Shown here one piece after another: positions 36,601 to 50,600 of a stretch of DNA of 64,000 bases. How positions within the stretch are numbered: the stretch's first letter is position 1; each line of letters starts with the position of its first letter. The translations under genes were made by a program, and so were the position numbers. A model generated the notes under the pieces. That model ran no database searches. It worked only from the letters and a program-made list of their open reading frames with translations, and was not told the DNA's origin. The stretch covers positions 4,685,732 through 4,749,731 of the forward strand of contig NC_064537.1 in the NCBI RefSeq assembly GCF_023856365.1, read 5' to 3'. Origin of the DNA: Brienomyrus brachyistius. Its lineage: Eukaryota; Chordata; Actinopteri; Osteoglossiformes; Mormyridae.

Positions 36601-39600
36601 ACAGAAAGACAGACACCACTTGAATGAATGAATGGTGTTTGGACTGGCTGTAGCTTATGCGTCTAAGTCACATAACTGGAGTCAAAACTTCCTACAAGTG
36701 TGTGTGTGTGGACTGCAACAAAGTTGGGATACAGCTGTAGTCTACATTCTGAAAACTGTACAAGAGGCACGACACTGTAATACAGAAGGGTAATTTACCA
36801 CGCTGCAAAAATTCTCAGCATTTATGTAGCAGACCAGAGATGTGTACAGGTCCATGCATGCAGGAACTGAGGAAGAAGGGCAAAGATAATCATAAGTAGA
36901 CAAACAGGCTGTTAAGCAACAAATGCTCCAAGAACACGGTGCATTAACAACTGTTCACCCTACTGGACACAGGGTGCACTGTGGAACACCGGCAGCGGCG
37001 TATGCGCTGTCACTGCGCTGCTTGCAGTCTGTACGCACCGTCATCACACTACTAGCACAGTCTGTACGCAGCATATGCGCTGTCACTGCGCTGCTTGCAG
37101 TCTGTATGCACCGTCATCACACTACTGGCACAGTCTGTACACAGCGTATGCGCTGTCACTGCGCTGCTTGCAGTCTGTACGCACTGTCACAGCGCTACTG
37201 GCACAGTCTGTACACAGTGTATGCGCTGTCACTGCGCTGCTTGCAGTCTGTATGCACCGTCATCACAGTACTGGCACAGTCTGTACACAGTGTATGCGCT
37301 GTCACTGCGCTGCTTGCAGTCTGTATGCACCGTCATCACACTACTGGCACAGTCTGTACACAGCGTATGCTCTGTCACTGCGCTGCTTGCAGTCTGTACA
37401 CACTGTCACCGCGCTACTGGCACTGTCTGTACACAGCGTATGCGCTGTCACTGCGCTGCTTGCAGTCTGTACGCACCATCATCACACTACTGGCACAGTC
37501 TGTACACAGCGTATGCGTTGTCACTATGCTGCGTGCAGTCTGTACGCACCGTCATTGCGCTACTGGCACAGTCTGTACACGGCGTAAGTGCTGTCACTGC
37601 GCTGCTTGCACAGCCTGTACGCACTGTCACTGAACTACTGGCACAGTCCGTACGTGCTAAGGCTCCTCCTACTTTTGTACTCAGCAGTTTATTTCTATGT
37701 AGAACAAACCCCCCCCAATTCCACACTAATGACAATTAAATTGCACTTTCCCTCAAGTGCACAAATTAAGCAGATATTAAGTATTCCATCTTAAGCAGTT
37801 AATCAATAATTCATGAACGTGACTGTTCCAGCACTTGAAACAATGAGGAATGCTACCCTTAAAACCCTTTTGGAATCAGGAACTTAGAAATGTCAAGCCA
37901 CGTCTCAGCAGAGGTTCACTGACAGACGAAATGTGGTTATGTGACCTGACAGGGCCCCCCCCCCCCAAGCCATGACATGAGGGCCAAGGGCAGCTCCTGC
38001 AGCTCTGTAGTCAGACATATAATAAGGCCATAGACGCTCAGCACACTGTTCTGGACAGGGTGATACTTCACACACTGCACCCTGCATATTTTGTCTTTTA
38101 GCCATTTTTTAAATTTTATATTTATTTCATATATTCATTTATACTTCCTAACCATTTGTCTACTCTGACGCACGAGTGACTTTGTTTTGTGCTGTACAAA
38201 TTCAGTTCAGTTCAATTCAATTTAATTCAATTCATTTTTATATAGCGCCTTTCACAACAGTGTTGCCTCAAGGCAATTTACATGGGTGTGTTGAGGTCAG
38301 AATAATACAGAAATAGGAGAAAGAAAGAAAGATGGCTACCCCGAATGAACTGAACAATTCCAGAGGAGTCATCACCGTTACACCCCCTCCCCCAGCAAAG
38401 CGAGAGTGAACGCGTGTAGGGTGACCGTAGGGTGAGCACTCACCCTTCCCTATCTCACACAGACATTCAAGGCCGTGTGTTTGTACAGACCACAGCACTA
38501 AGCCACACCCATTGCCTGCGTCCAATCAGGGCCTTGGGAACAATCTGAAGGACGCAAAGGCTGATTTTCAGGCCCAGCAGTTCAGGCGTCACCCCCCCCC
38601 GCCCAGCCATGCGCCTCGGGGTCGCTGACATCAGTGCGCTGTGTCGTCAGCAGCTGCTAAGCGACTGCTGACCCTCGTCAGCCCTAACGGGATGGTGGGA
38701 TCAGGGTCCCGCTGGGAGTGACCAGCTACACCCCCCCCCCCACCAAATAAGCAGGGTTCTCATGCCATCCACAGCTTAGACCATCGCTTCCTGCCCGCAT
38801 CTCCACATGCCCCCCCCAGTAACGATTACGCAGCAGGAAGGGGTGTGCTGAGAGTGTTACGACAGCTAATAAAAACACACTGGTAGGGGGCCATGTACTG
38901 TAAAGCAAATGGAAGCCTTCACCCCACGGTAAGTGGGTCAATCTCACTGACGGGGGGCCACAAGGAGAAATTAATGTATAGAAACGCTGATGCAAGAGAC
39001 AGTAAATCTGGGGGTCGCTGTAGTTAGTGCTGCAACATATTCGCTCCTTCAAACGGCCGACAGATGCCCTTTCTGCAGACGGGAGGAAACTTGGTTAATG
39101 TCACGCGGCCCGTTTGTGGAGTCCAGCGGCCAGAATGCCGCGCGGAGGGGAAATGGACCATGCAGCCAAGGCGGAGCGCAAATGCGCGTCGCGGCGGTTT
39201 TCAGGGGGCGGGAGGGATGGAGAGGGGGAAGAAAGAAAGAGAAAATAAAACAGCTGGTTCAAGAGTCTTAGAAAGGATCGTCCGACAGTGAGCGAGAAGA
39301 CATTTGCGGTAATCGGCCGTTTACATGGTCTGAGGTGCTCAGGAACCTTCAGCAATGTTCCCTCATCTTGCACCGTTGCGGGGGTCACAGCTTACGGGGA
39401 CTGGCGTATGGCTCAGCAGGTCAAAACACAATGCCTGGGATCAGAAGGTTGCGGGATCAAATCCTGGCACATTATTACTACCATGGGGCCCCTGAGCGAG
39501 GCCCTTACCCTCCAGCTCCAGGGCTGCTGCATGCTGGCTGGCCCTGCACTGTGACCCTCCCCCCACCCCCAAACTTACCCTCATCTATCTGTATCATGGA

Positions 39601-42600
39601 GAGCAATGTGGGGTAGGAGAAAAGCCCATTTTCCACGAGGGTCAGTGAAATATCACTATTGGACTATTATGATGTCAATTTGAGGAGGAACTTAAAATGC
39701 TGACCGTTGGGTAAGAAGCAGCTCCGAGATGACAGCATGCTGGGATAGGATTCATGCAGGGGGGGAATCTAGGCGTCAGGGTGATAAGCGGAGGATGGGG
39801 CGGCCGAGTCTGACGTCTGTCCTGCGTCTGCCTCAGCCTGACGCCCGCAAACTGAAAACATCACCCGTAGGTTGTGATACGAATTTCGATGTCATGCTGA
39901 CAGCCGATACAGGAACGACACTGTGCACCGGCCACCTCTGCTCTGCTGCTGCTGTGACACCAGCCCGACTATCCACTCGCATCTTGCTGACTGACTTTCC
40001 CTGTATTCCATAATATCAGCAAGTCTCGAGGGGGGGGTTGGGCAGCATGTTGACCTTGGACCTCCATTAGTTTTTTTTCTCCCTACTTTTCACACCACTT
40101 ACTACACATGATGTAATGCAGGGGTGGGGGACCTGATCCATGGAGAGCCGGTGTGGGTTTTTGGGATGGCCTCTCAATCAGCCAATAACAGTGGATTCCA
40201 AGGACTGGAGTTGAGAATTGCTGCTTTATTATTGGCTGACTGGGGCTTCTTGCCAAAAACCCGCACCGGCTCTCCATGGATCAGGTTCCCCACACCCAAT
40301 GTAACAGCTGACTGTGGCGAGACGCTATATAAAATTTAACTGAAATCCGGGAAGGTCTTCAGTCGGCTTCAGTGAACAGAACATGTACATCACTGATGAA
40401 CACATATTACTGTAAATGTACTGCTGGAAGGGGAACGAAGCTCCAGCTGAAGGTGTCAGCTCAAGAACATAGACATAGAGAGAACGACAGCTCAGCATCT
40501 CAGGAGGCTCTTTGACATCCAAGGATCCGGCTGTTTGTCCCCTTTTATAATTCAGAAACAAACCAATGAGCTTCTGCTTTGCTTTGCGGCACCATATTTC
40601 ACCACAGCTGCACTCGAAACTTTTCGACTATAAACTCCTTCCACCTGTTAATTAATCTGCAAAGCACCACAGGGGCTGATTAGCGAGCCGCTTTCTGCAG
40701 GGCCAGATCCGATCAGGCCGTCCTCGATCCCCGCTGCGCCGGCTGTTTGTTTTTCAGACTCACGGCTGTAGCGACTGCAGGTCTTTTTAATTCATAAATG
40801 CAGTTTCCATGGAAACCAAACAGCAATTAGGCTGTGATGTCACACATGCCATCAAAATATGAGAGCAGGGAAAAACGGGGGGGGGGGGGGGGGGGGGGGG
40901 AGCATTTTATAGGCAACTATACAGAGACAAATGTCCAAGATGACCTGACTTAGATGCTGCTGCAGAAATATGGACCAGCAACTAAGCATTGATACTAAAT
41001 ACATGAAGGTGGGGGGCTGGGGTGTGGAGTTACATTTACCTGTTATTTGAATGATTAACTCCCATGATGGTACAAGGAGAAAGGTGTCAGTTAGCAGAAG
41101 GCAGAAGTTCGAGGGACTGCAGGAGAAGAAGACGTTCCACAATGTTCCATGTACCTGGATCCCACTTCCTGTGATGGGAGTCCAGGGGAATTAGGGGCTC
41201 AGACTAGGCATTCAGCCTTTAGCCTTGATGAAGCCCCCAGATCAAGACTAAAACTGAAAAGATTCATCCCCCAAAATTGGCTTGATTCCTACACAGCTTC
41301 TGGATAAACGAGTAATAGTTATAACCAAGAATTAGGGTCGTAATGCAGCCATGGCCTGAAAGCCGATGAGGCGTGACATCCGTCTCGTTAAAGTGGAGGG
41401 AGCCTGCAGACGGCCGGTCATGTGACGCTGTGGGCGGGGCCGGAGTGAGCGATGTCGCTCGCAAGCCAGAGCGCTGAAAACGGGCTCATTCAGAAAAAAT
41501 GGAAAACTATATATATACACAACAAACTCCCACAATCCACTGAGATTTCTGGGTCCACTGAAGCTGTGAAGGTCTGCGAGGTAATGGTCAGAATTAAGCT
41601 AATGAGCTAATTATGCTGATTCTGTCACCAGACCTGGGGTACCGAGAAAGTGAAAGATGAAATACAGAGAGACCACCTCGCGCTCATCTGTGGTCCATCG
41701 GCTGCAGCAGACCAAAGCGGGGCTCCATCACGGCTGTATGACCTCCCACAGCTGGACATCTTGCAGGGCCGCTCAAATAAATGTGAATATGCCGGTAGGC
41801 TGGGAACCACGGAGCTGGTCCTCCCGCCGGTTCCTGACACGGCGATTCAGTCAGCCGCTGCCAGAGGTCGCAGAAACAGAACACGCCTGGTCGACCTTCA
41901 CGCAACAAGATTACGCCTCAAACAAATAACCTGCGCAGAGCTCCTTATCTTCAGGGAGAAGCCCGAGAGGACAGGGATGACAGTCTGGTGACTCGCCCTC
42001 TCTGCTGGCCTGCTACGTCATCTTCATGGGTTCCAGGCTAACTGCAACCTTGCAGTGGGTGATAACAATGAATGACTATGATCTATAATTTAATTTAATT
42101 CAATTCATTTTTATATAGCGCCTTCCACAACAGTGTTGCCTCGAGGTACATCACATCAGACCTATGTGCACTATAAGCTCAATAAGTCTATCAGTACGCT
42201 AGGATGTTACACGTGTGAAACAGGCCCAGGGGTCCGGATTGGGCACATGCATAGTTTAGAAAGAGCAACACGGGACCCAAACCCCCAGAACCATGTGCTC
42301 CTCCCATCACCTTATGTTCCTTTTAGTAGGGTCAGCAGACCCTTGCCAGGGGGCATTACGGAGCAGGCAGAGGGGGCAGATGGACGATCTGGTTCTGATC
42401 CAGGGCTAAAAGACTAAGAATGCTGGTGATGGATGAGGAGGCCTCTGAGGAGGGGCTCAAACTCCGCGGTAATGGCCGTCCGTTTTGCTTAGCAACGGCA
42501 CATGGCAGTCAGCTGCTGCTCAGTCACCATCGCCATGGAGATGGGGCACCGAGCGCAAAGTTGCCCCCCCCTGGCGAAAAGTAACTGGAGACTCTTGAGA

Positions 42601-44628
42601 GGGGCTGTCATTAGCCGTATTTTCAGCCCGATCCGGACCGCTTTGCAGTGAGTCACGCGGCTCTTCGGTGGAAATACAGACTGTTCAGCTTTTCTCACTT
42701 AAGCACCAGACGGGAAAAAAAAATCAAAGAAAATTCAGATCCTACAAACAGACCCAGATACAAAACAAACACCTGCTTCCTCAGAAGACATCCGGCAGAA
42801 AAAAGCCCCAATACAAACTATAACTAAATAATCTACCATAAAACACTCGTTATTTTATTACAAAATGTATTTTGTTTTGATTGCTTGTACCGTTTTCCTC
42901 AAAGTCTCTGAAGAAGCATGTAAATATTTGTCTTTTGTCAGAAAAAAGTTAATGCATTTGTATTATTTGTTTGTTTGGCCAGCACTCCAGCAAATGATGA
43001 CACTGAAGGATAACTGGTTAAAAAGTTGATCTCCTGCCCTCTCGGGTCATGTGACCGTCAAGGTCCACACACGATTGGCCGAAAACAGCAACGTTCATTA
43101 TTGCGTGTTGTGTATTTTCGCCGATGGACTCCTCGATCTCCACCCCACCCACCAGGATTAAAAACTCTGCACGCGTTCAAACACGCAAAGACGCATGGGG
43201 CCCTCCTCACGCGAAGCGGATCTCTGCCCATACTCACATCAGCGCCAGACCCAGGTAGTTGGCAGTGCTGCCCCAGTACATAGGGTTGTCCATCACGTTG
43301 AAGGGGAAGCCCGTGATCCTGTGCTCCATCAGGATGCCGAAGTGGTCGCCTGGAAGGTAAGGAAACGTCAGGGAAGAGCAGGCAGGTGTGGCAGTGGCTC
43401 TGTAACAGAGGCCTCAGCACCTGGGAGACGAGGACTGGCTACGTTCGTCAACGTCCTTTCGAGAAGCCGGGGTAAGTGTGCCGGGGTCAGTGTGCCGAAC
43501 ACAGACACTCACGCACGGTGCCTCCACCCACGAGCAGACGCACATTCATCAAAGATACAGAATATTTCAGATTTTATGTCTTTTCAATGGCCTCTATTCT
43601 GGCTCTTTGCCATATTCAGTGCTCAGGATATGATAATGCAAAGTCATGCAACTGACTGATTCTTCAGAATCTGAGAATCTGCAATACACATTAAAACAGA
43701 TATCTGCCTTCAGCTAGGCCCTGATTAGCCGGCATTCAGCCTGAGTGACATCTGTGAAAGCCAATGGCAGGACCCTCGAATGCGGGCCAGGGGCGGGATT
43801 TCCCCCCGTAACTATAGCGTCAAATGAAACCAAAGCAAATCTGCACCACCTGCTCCAATAACAACTTTTTATTCAACTCTCACGGTGCCTGTCATTGTCA
43901 AGCAGCTTCCCTCAGCCTAGACAAACCCAGTCATTTCAAATTCATCCCCACTGGCCCATTTTCCATGAGAACAATGCAGGTATCACACCTGGGGAAGATG
44001 GGGGATTGTCAATTGAGCGCAGCGGGGAAAGCAGGAGGACAGAGGGGTAATCTCTGCCGTTATATAACCAGGGCTCCGTCATCAAAGTGGAAAAACATTT
44101 CCATATATCCAAACTAAACACGACACACCTGCGTGGGAAGGCAGTGGGGGGGGGGGGGTTTGGGGGGGGGGGGGGGGCCTTCAGCAGCAGACAGCTGGAA
44201 ATCAACCTTTCACAAAAAGCGAGCATCTCAAAAAAAAAGTTATTTCGTTTAATGACCCACCTGTCAGTAACAGGGACCCCGATGAGGCCATAGGGACGGA
44301 ATTACTTACTGTGTTATAGTGGACCTGTTTATAATAACCCTAATAATACTGCTTCTTTCAGTGGCTTTTCCAGACTATTATATCCATCTGTCAGTCCGTC
44401 CACCCATCCATCCATCCATCCATACACTAATCTCTTTTTCCTAGTTAGGGTTGCAAGAAGGTCTGGTAATTGTGGGCCCATCCTGGATCGGATGCCAATC
44501 GCAGGGCACACACACACACACACACACACACAAAGACAGACAGACACAGACAAAGAGACAGACACACAGAGACAAACAGACACACACAGACACACACACA
44601 AAGACAGACAGACAGACACACCCAGACA

Positions 44629-44689
<61 letters not shown>

Positions 44690-47600
44690 ACACACTGAAC
44701 CACTGCTGCACGACAGTGAGGATGGAATTGTGAGAACAACTTGAATAAAAGTGGGGGATCACTCCACTAACCTAACTGGGGACAGTGGCTAGTTTCTTGG
44801 TAATGGCCAATTATGTGAGGACAGCTAGACAGTGTGTGGGGGGGGGGGACTAATTTAGGGCAGCGATGGCTTGAAAACCAGAGGTCACGGCGGCATCAAG
44901 GCCGAGGGACACATCAGTCATCTTTAACAGAGACCCCATACCAACACAGCGCACATCAGACTCACAGCCTACCTTCAAACACGCCTCTGCAATACAACCA
45001 AAAATACATCTAAAAAAGAAGAAGATGTTACATATACGTATTTCACCCAAATGTAACGACACTAAAGTCTCACTGAAATCATTACCGTGGAATCCTGCAC
45101 GGACAGTTCAGAGCTGAAATACAGAGGTACTTCAAACTGCACCATTCTGCCGACGTGTCTCCTCCCCACTTGGAAAACATCTGCATTTCTGAATCATTCT
45201 GCCAGTAGCATTTTCATTAATTACAGAATCTCTACCTGGTGAGCTTCTCCTCCCACCTGGACAATCCAATCTCTGCAATCCCGTTTCCACCAAGTTCAAC
45301 AAATTGTGGGAGAAAGATTGTTAAGCCACATCAGTACTGCACTCACGCCTGCTTTAAATTCATGCCCAGAAATTGGAAGGAGTTAGTGGGAATGTTGGAA
45401 TCTGCTTCCCTCGGTGGACAGGCAGAAACTGGGACTCAGTGCGGATGTCCTAAGCCCAGCAGCTTTGGAACGTGATGGACAAAACAGCAGCACACACCCC
45501 ACGACCTCTGACCCAGGGTCTGGCTAGCTGACTTCCCCCAAGACAGATCCCTTTTGGTCAGACATCCTGCTCGTGCTGCCTGAGCTCTCGGACCTGTACA
45601 GTGTTCAGCTGCCTGGCTGTAAGTCACGTGCTCCCCTGATCTCATTCTGATTGGCTCCCTGTCGTGGCCGCAAAAGAGCTGAAGACCAAGTCACATTTTG
45701 CTAAACAAGATCCTCGAGAACTGGCCCGTCACTGTAATGTTGTGAAGATGGTTGGACACCAAAATGACACTTCACAAAAGCCCTTGACAGACACACACTT
45801 GCCACATATACAGTAACAGTCAAAAGTCTGGACACGCCAAGCCGCCTACAAAGGAGAGTGACAATGGTGCGTCGCATGACCTGGTCACCTGACTTAAACA
45901 TAGCAAAAATGGTTTTAGAGGAGTCTGACCAGAGTGTGAAGGCAAATCAGCCAATGAGAGCTCAGCGTGTCTGTGGGACCTCCTACCGGACAGCTGATAA
46001 AGCATCCCAGGAGGCCACCTCATGAACCTGGCGTAGAGGAGACAGTGGGGTCAGCCAGTCCCCGGGGCAGTTGGGGTTAAGGGCCTTGCTCAAGGGCCCA
46101 ATGGTGGGATCATTCTCCCCACCACGGGACTTGAACCAACAACATTCTGAATCCCTCATATATATTTGTCCCCAACAAATATATATTCTTTGTTTAATAC
46201 TTTTTTTGGTCAGTGCATAATTCCATATATGTTATAATTTATAGGTTTTATGTCTTTATAATTATTCTAAAATACACAGAATAGTACAAATATGGCTTTC
46301 TATGGGTAGGTGTGTCCAAACTTTTGACTGGTTCCGTACATCACAGAGACTGTGGAAGAGGACAGTGTACCGGCTGTGGACCATGTATGTATGTGTCTCT
46401 TAGAGAATCGGGTCGTCCCAGAGAGCGGCTCCCTGAACTGGCCCGTTCCGCATATCTTATTGTCAGTAACGGTGCAGAAATAAGTGCTGTTTGGTTCCTG
46501 CAGACAAAACGGACATGTAGCTCATCGCCGTGCCATTCGCAGGCTGTCCGCTTGCATATGGCATTTTCACACGTTCATTTAAATTGAGAAAATAAATCAT
46601 GGTTATAAAAAAACATGAGCGGTCAATTAGCGCAGCGAGGGATGCATGTGAAAGACTTCGAAGAACAGGACCAGAGCAGGTGGTCACGCCAATCTGGGAT
46701 TCTTGACCTGGAAAGAAGGTGAGAATCCTCACAAAAAACTAGAACAGAACTAGAAATTCTTACCGAGGAAGGTCCCAGTGAAGCCCAGGCTGTAGAAGCT
46801 GCTCAGGACGAAGATGGAGCCCAAACCCATCAGGACCAATCCAGTGCAGAAGACCACCGGGCAGTCCAGCAGTTCCCACTTGGGCTGGACCTTCATGGCC
46901 TCTGTAATGCTGCAGTAGGCGGAAACCGGAGCAGCATCACGTCACCAGCAAACTTACCACGCTACAGAGAAGCTCATCAAGAACAGCCTGCTGACAGGGG
47001 GTGAACCAAAGCTTGCAGAAGGTCACAACGGCAACACTGGGATGGCAACAACCAAAAGGCCCACAGGAGCCGGCTGCCTGAGGGACACTGTAATGTTTGG
47101 GTTCACGCTGTGCTTCCTGAAGAAGCAAAAACAAAATGCGAACAAAGTCGGCGCACTGTGTCCGGGGCCCATGACTCCCGCCAAGAAGCTGCGGGGGGGA
47201 GAGAACGTTCTGCATGAAGGTCGAGGTGAGGTCTCGCCTGAGCAGTCAGGGGGACGCAGTAAGAGGACATGACGTAAGGAGGGACAGGAGACACACCTTA
47301 CCACGTAAGAGTTAGTGCAGTATGTGTGGAGTAAGGGAGACACACCTTACCAAGTAAGAGTTAGTGCAGTATGTGTGGAGTAAGGGAGACACACCTTACC
47401 AAGTAAGAGTTACTGGAGTATGTGTGGAGTAAGGGAGACACACCTTACCAAGTAAGAGTTACTGCAGTATGTGTGGAGTAAGGGAGACACACCTTACCAA
47501 GTAAGAGTTACTGGAGTATGTGTGGAGTAAGGGAGACACCTTACCATGTAAGAGTTAGTGCAGTATGTGTGGAGTAAGGGAGACACACCTTACCATGTAA

Positions 47601-50600
47601 GAGTTAGTGCAGTATGTGTGGAGTAAGGGAGACACACCTTACCATGTAAGAGTTAGTGCAGTATGTGTGGAGTAAGGGAGACACACCTTACCATGTAAGA
47701 GTTAGTGCAGTATGTGTGGAGTAAGGGAGACACACCTTACCATGTAAGAGTTACTGCAGTATGTGTGGAGTAAGGGAGACACACCTTACCATGTAAGAGT
47801 TACTGCAGTATGTGTGGAGTAAGGGAGACACACCTTACCATGTAAGAGTTAGTGCAGTATGTGTGGAGTAAGGGAGACACACCTTACCATGTAAGAGTTA
47901 GTGCAGTATGTGTGGAGTAAGGGAGACACACCTTACTCTGGTCTGACCAGGCCACATCGACCTACCCCCGCCGTGGCTCTCCGACTAAACATTAAGCTCT
48001 ACATCAGCGCAAGCAACATGTAAACACAACAGTAGTCTTCTAACCTACTTCTCCCATATCCGCACTTGCGATATAGATCTTTTTTCTATTTCTCGCAGGT
48101 GTTCGAGCCTCAAGCTGTGACTCCATCCCACCGCCACAAAAGCAGCATGCCCCCCCCCCCCGATTATCCCTGCTTTGTAGCTCTTGCACTTTTGACCACT
48201 GCTCAGTTCACCTGGGTCGCATCTGGAATGGCGACGTAGGTGGTAAAGACTGGGATGAATCTGTTCACAGCATAGCAGCCCCAACCCTTGAACCCCCCCC
48301 CCCCCACCATCGTGCCACGTACCTGCTTGTCGCCCTTGAGACGATGCCCACTTTAATAACCTGAACCAATTTTTGAACAAGCCAAGGGGTCACTGGAACT
48401 TGCTCACTGAGCCATCAGCATAGGATTCTGGGTAACTGGGTCAGTGTGTAACTACATGCTGGCAGGTGGCTTTTGTAGAGGTAAGCTGGCCACTAGGTAC
48501 TTGTGATCTTGCTAGTTCGGGGTTATATCTGGTTATATTCGGCTACCATCATTAAACAGACCCAGATCTGTATCTGCATCAGTCAGATCATCAGATGATG
48601 TTAGATGGTCATCTGGACCTGCTGGTGGATGCGAGCCTCTCAGAACGTAGGCTGGCTTCTCTCTCGCTCCCTGGCCTTGGTGCTGTTTTCACCTTTCATG
48701 CCCCCCCCCCCCCCCACGCCACTCACTGCCATCTCAATGGCAAGTGATGCAACTTTCTGTCTGACCATGGACTTAAAAAAAAAAAACATGCCCTCTCCCT
48801 CCCGCTCTCTCTTTCTTTCACTCCTTGTATCCATCGCTATCCCCTCCTCTTCTTCTCCCATGGAACCTCTCTCTCTCCCTCCCTCCCTCTGCAGTCCCCT
48901 CCCTCTTTGCCGATAAACGAGTGGAGCACTGTCTGTGTACAGCTCTCTCTAACTGTGATTTTTTTATTGATGGCTGGTGCCTCGTGCGTGAAGCTGAAGG
49001 CCTTTAAACAGCCACGTGGGCCGTAAGTGGCATCCCACCTCCTAGGCGTCCAGGAGAAAGCCATGTTTAACTCTCCACAAGCCCCCAATGTTTCACAGGA
49101 ACGAGAGCCCCGGTGCATCTAGAAATGTGGGAGGGGGCATGACGTAAACTGAAGGGCTTTAGAATCCAGACCAGCCAAATCCAGGAGGAAGATTTAAGAA
49201 TGAAAGATGCTTCTTTTCTCTGAATGGGATTCTGGAGTTTCGGTGAATGCGAGATGAGCTGTGCTTTGGATCACGCTGTTTTCAGCTGTTAAACTCTGGC
49301 AAAAAAGGAGCCAGTTTTTAAATGTATCGATATCTGCTTTTAGTCTCCAGCCATTCAGGGATATAAAAAGCTGCTCGAGATTATTGCCTTTTCCATGTGC
49401 AAATTGCAGCAAATGAGAGATAGATGAATGATTCAGAAGTTCACAGAAACCACATCAACCCCAGCAACCAAAAAATGACCATCTGATTGGTCACTGTAAG
49501 TTACTGCAAACTGAAACACAGAAAGTGTATGTGGGGGAGGGGGGGAATTGTGTATATATTATACTGTGGAGACCAAACATTCCCACAGTGTCATAAAAAT
49601 CTCATATTTTGACGGTGTTTGGGCCTTTTTCCGGTTCCCACATGGAGAAACGCAATTTTATAAAAACAAATCTGTGACTGTAATCAAAAAGCTAAAAATG
49701 CCTAAAGTCTCATATTTTGTTTGGTCACGTGAGGTTAAGGTTGGGTGGGGGTCAGGGTTAGGGCTGGGTGGGGGTCAGGGTTAGGGCTGGGTGGGGGTCA
49801 GGGTTAGGGCTGGGTGGGGGTCAGGGTTAGGGCTGGGTGGGGGTCAGGGTTAGGGCTGGGTGGGGGTTAATGTTAGGGCTGGGTGGGGGTCAGGGTTAGG
49901 GCTGGGTGGGGGTCAGGGTTAGGGCTGGGTGGGGGTCAGGGTCATCATGTTGGAATTAGAGATTCGTCAACAGAAATTTTGGATGGTGTCCAAATAGATA
50001 TGAATACAAGCCCGAGTGTTTCTGTCTGTGGGGGGGCTGCAAGATTAAGGTCTGACACCACAGAACTGGGAATCACTCATGCATGTTCTGAACATGCCAG
50101 TTCAGCTGAAAACATCATCATCCTGCAAAAATAAACTACAAAAATTACGTTTTTTTAAATAAAGTTAAAATAAATAAGAAAACAAGATGAAAACACTGCC
50201 CATCTATTTTTTTTATTATTCTTCTTTAACTCGGCACTTTTGTGAAAACAAACACAAACTGAAGTGCAGGTGGGGGGGCTTTCTTCTGCACTTATGGACG
50301 TCCATCAGCACGTTGGGGGGGGGGGGCAGGGTCATATAAATGAGGCACATACCAGAAGATAGCAGACTGGAATCCCAGGAGGCATTGCAGCCCTGCGCCA
50401 GGCAGTTCAGTGGAACCGCAACAGTAATTATCGACTTGCGTAAAACGGACGTAAGGGAAGGAAAAACAGGCCGGCCTGGAGGTCTCTTAGGTAACACCGG
50501 CAGCTGAAGGCACAGCGCATGCATGCCGCGGAGCTCAGGGCGGCCTGTCCCTGCTGCTGGATATCGGGTTAGCGACGGTCAGTGGAAATGATCTGCAGCT

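Noticed and set aside
47288..47936. CRISPR-like regular repeats
   Set aside because: There are no unique spacers between units; this is a plain tandem minisatellite in a vertebrate intron. The same applies to the other arrays.
49740..49945. Interstitial telomere
   Set aside because: GGGTTAGGG occurs once per 23-bp unit rather than as a continuous TTAGGG array.
50079..50099. p53-like palindrome GCATGTTCTGAACATGCC in a PEMT intron
   Set aside because: Two imperfect decamers with a one-base gap; such matches are common by chance and there is no supporting context.
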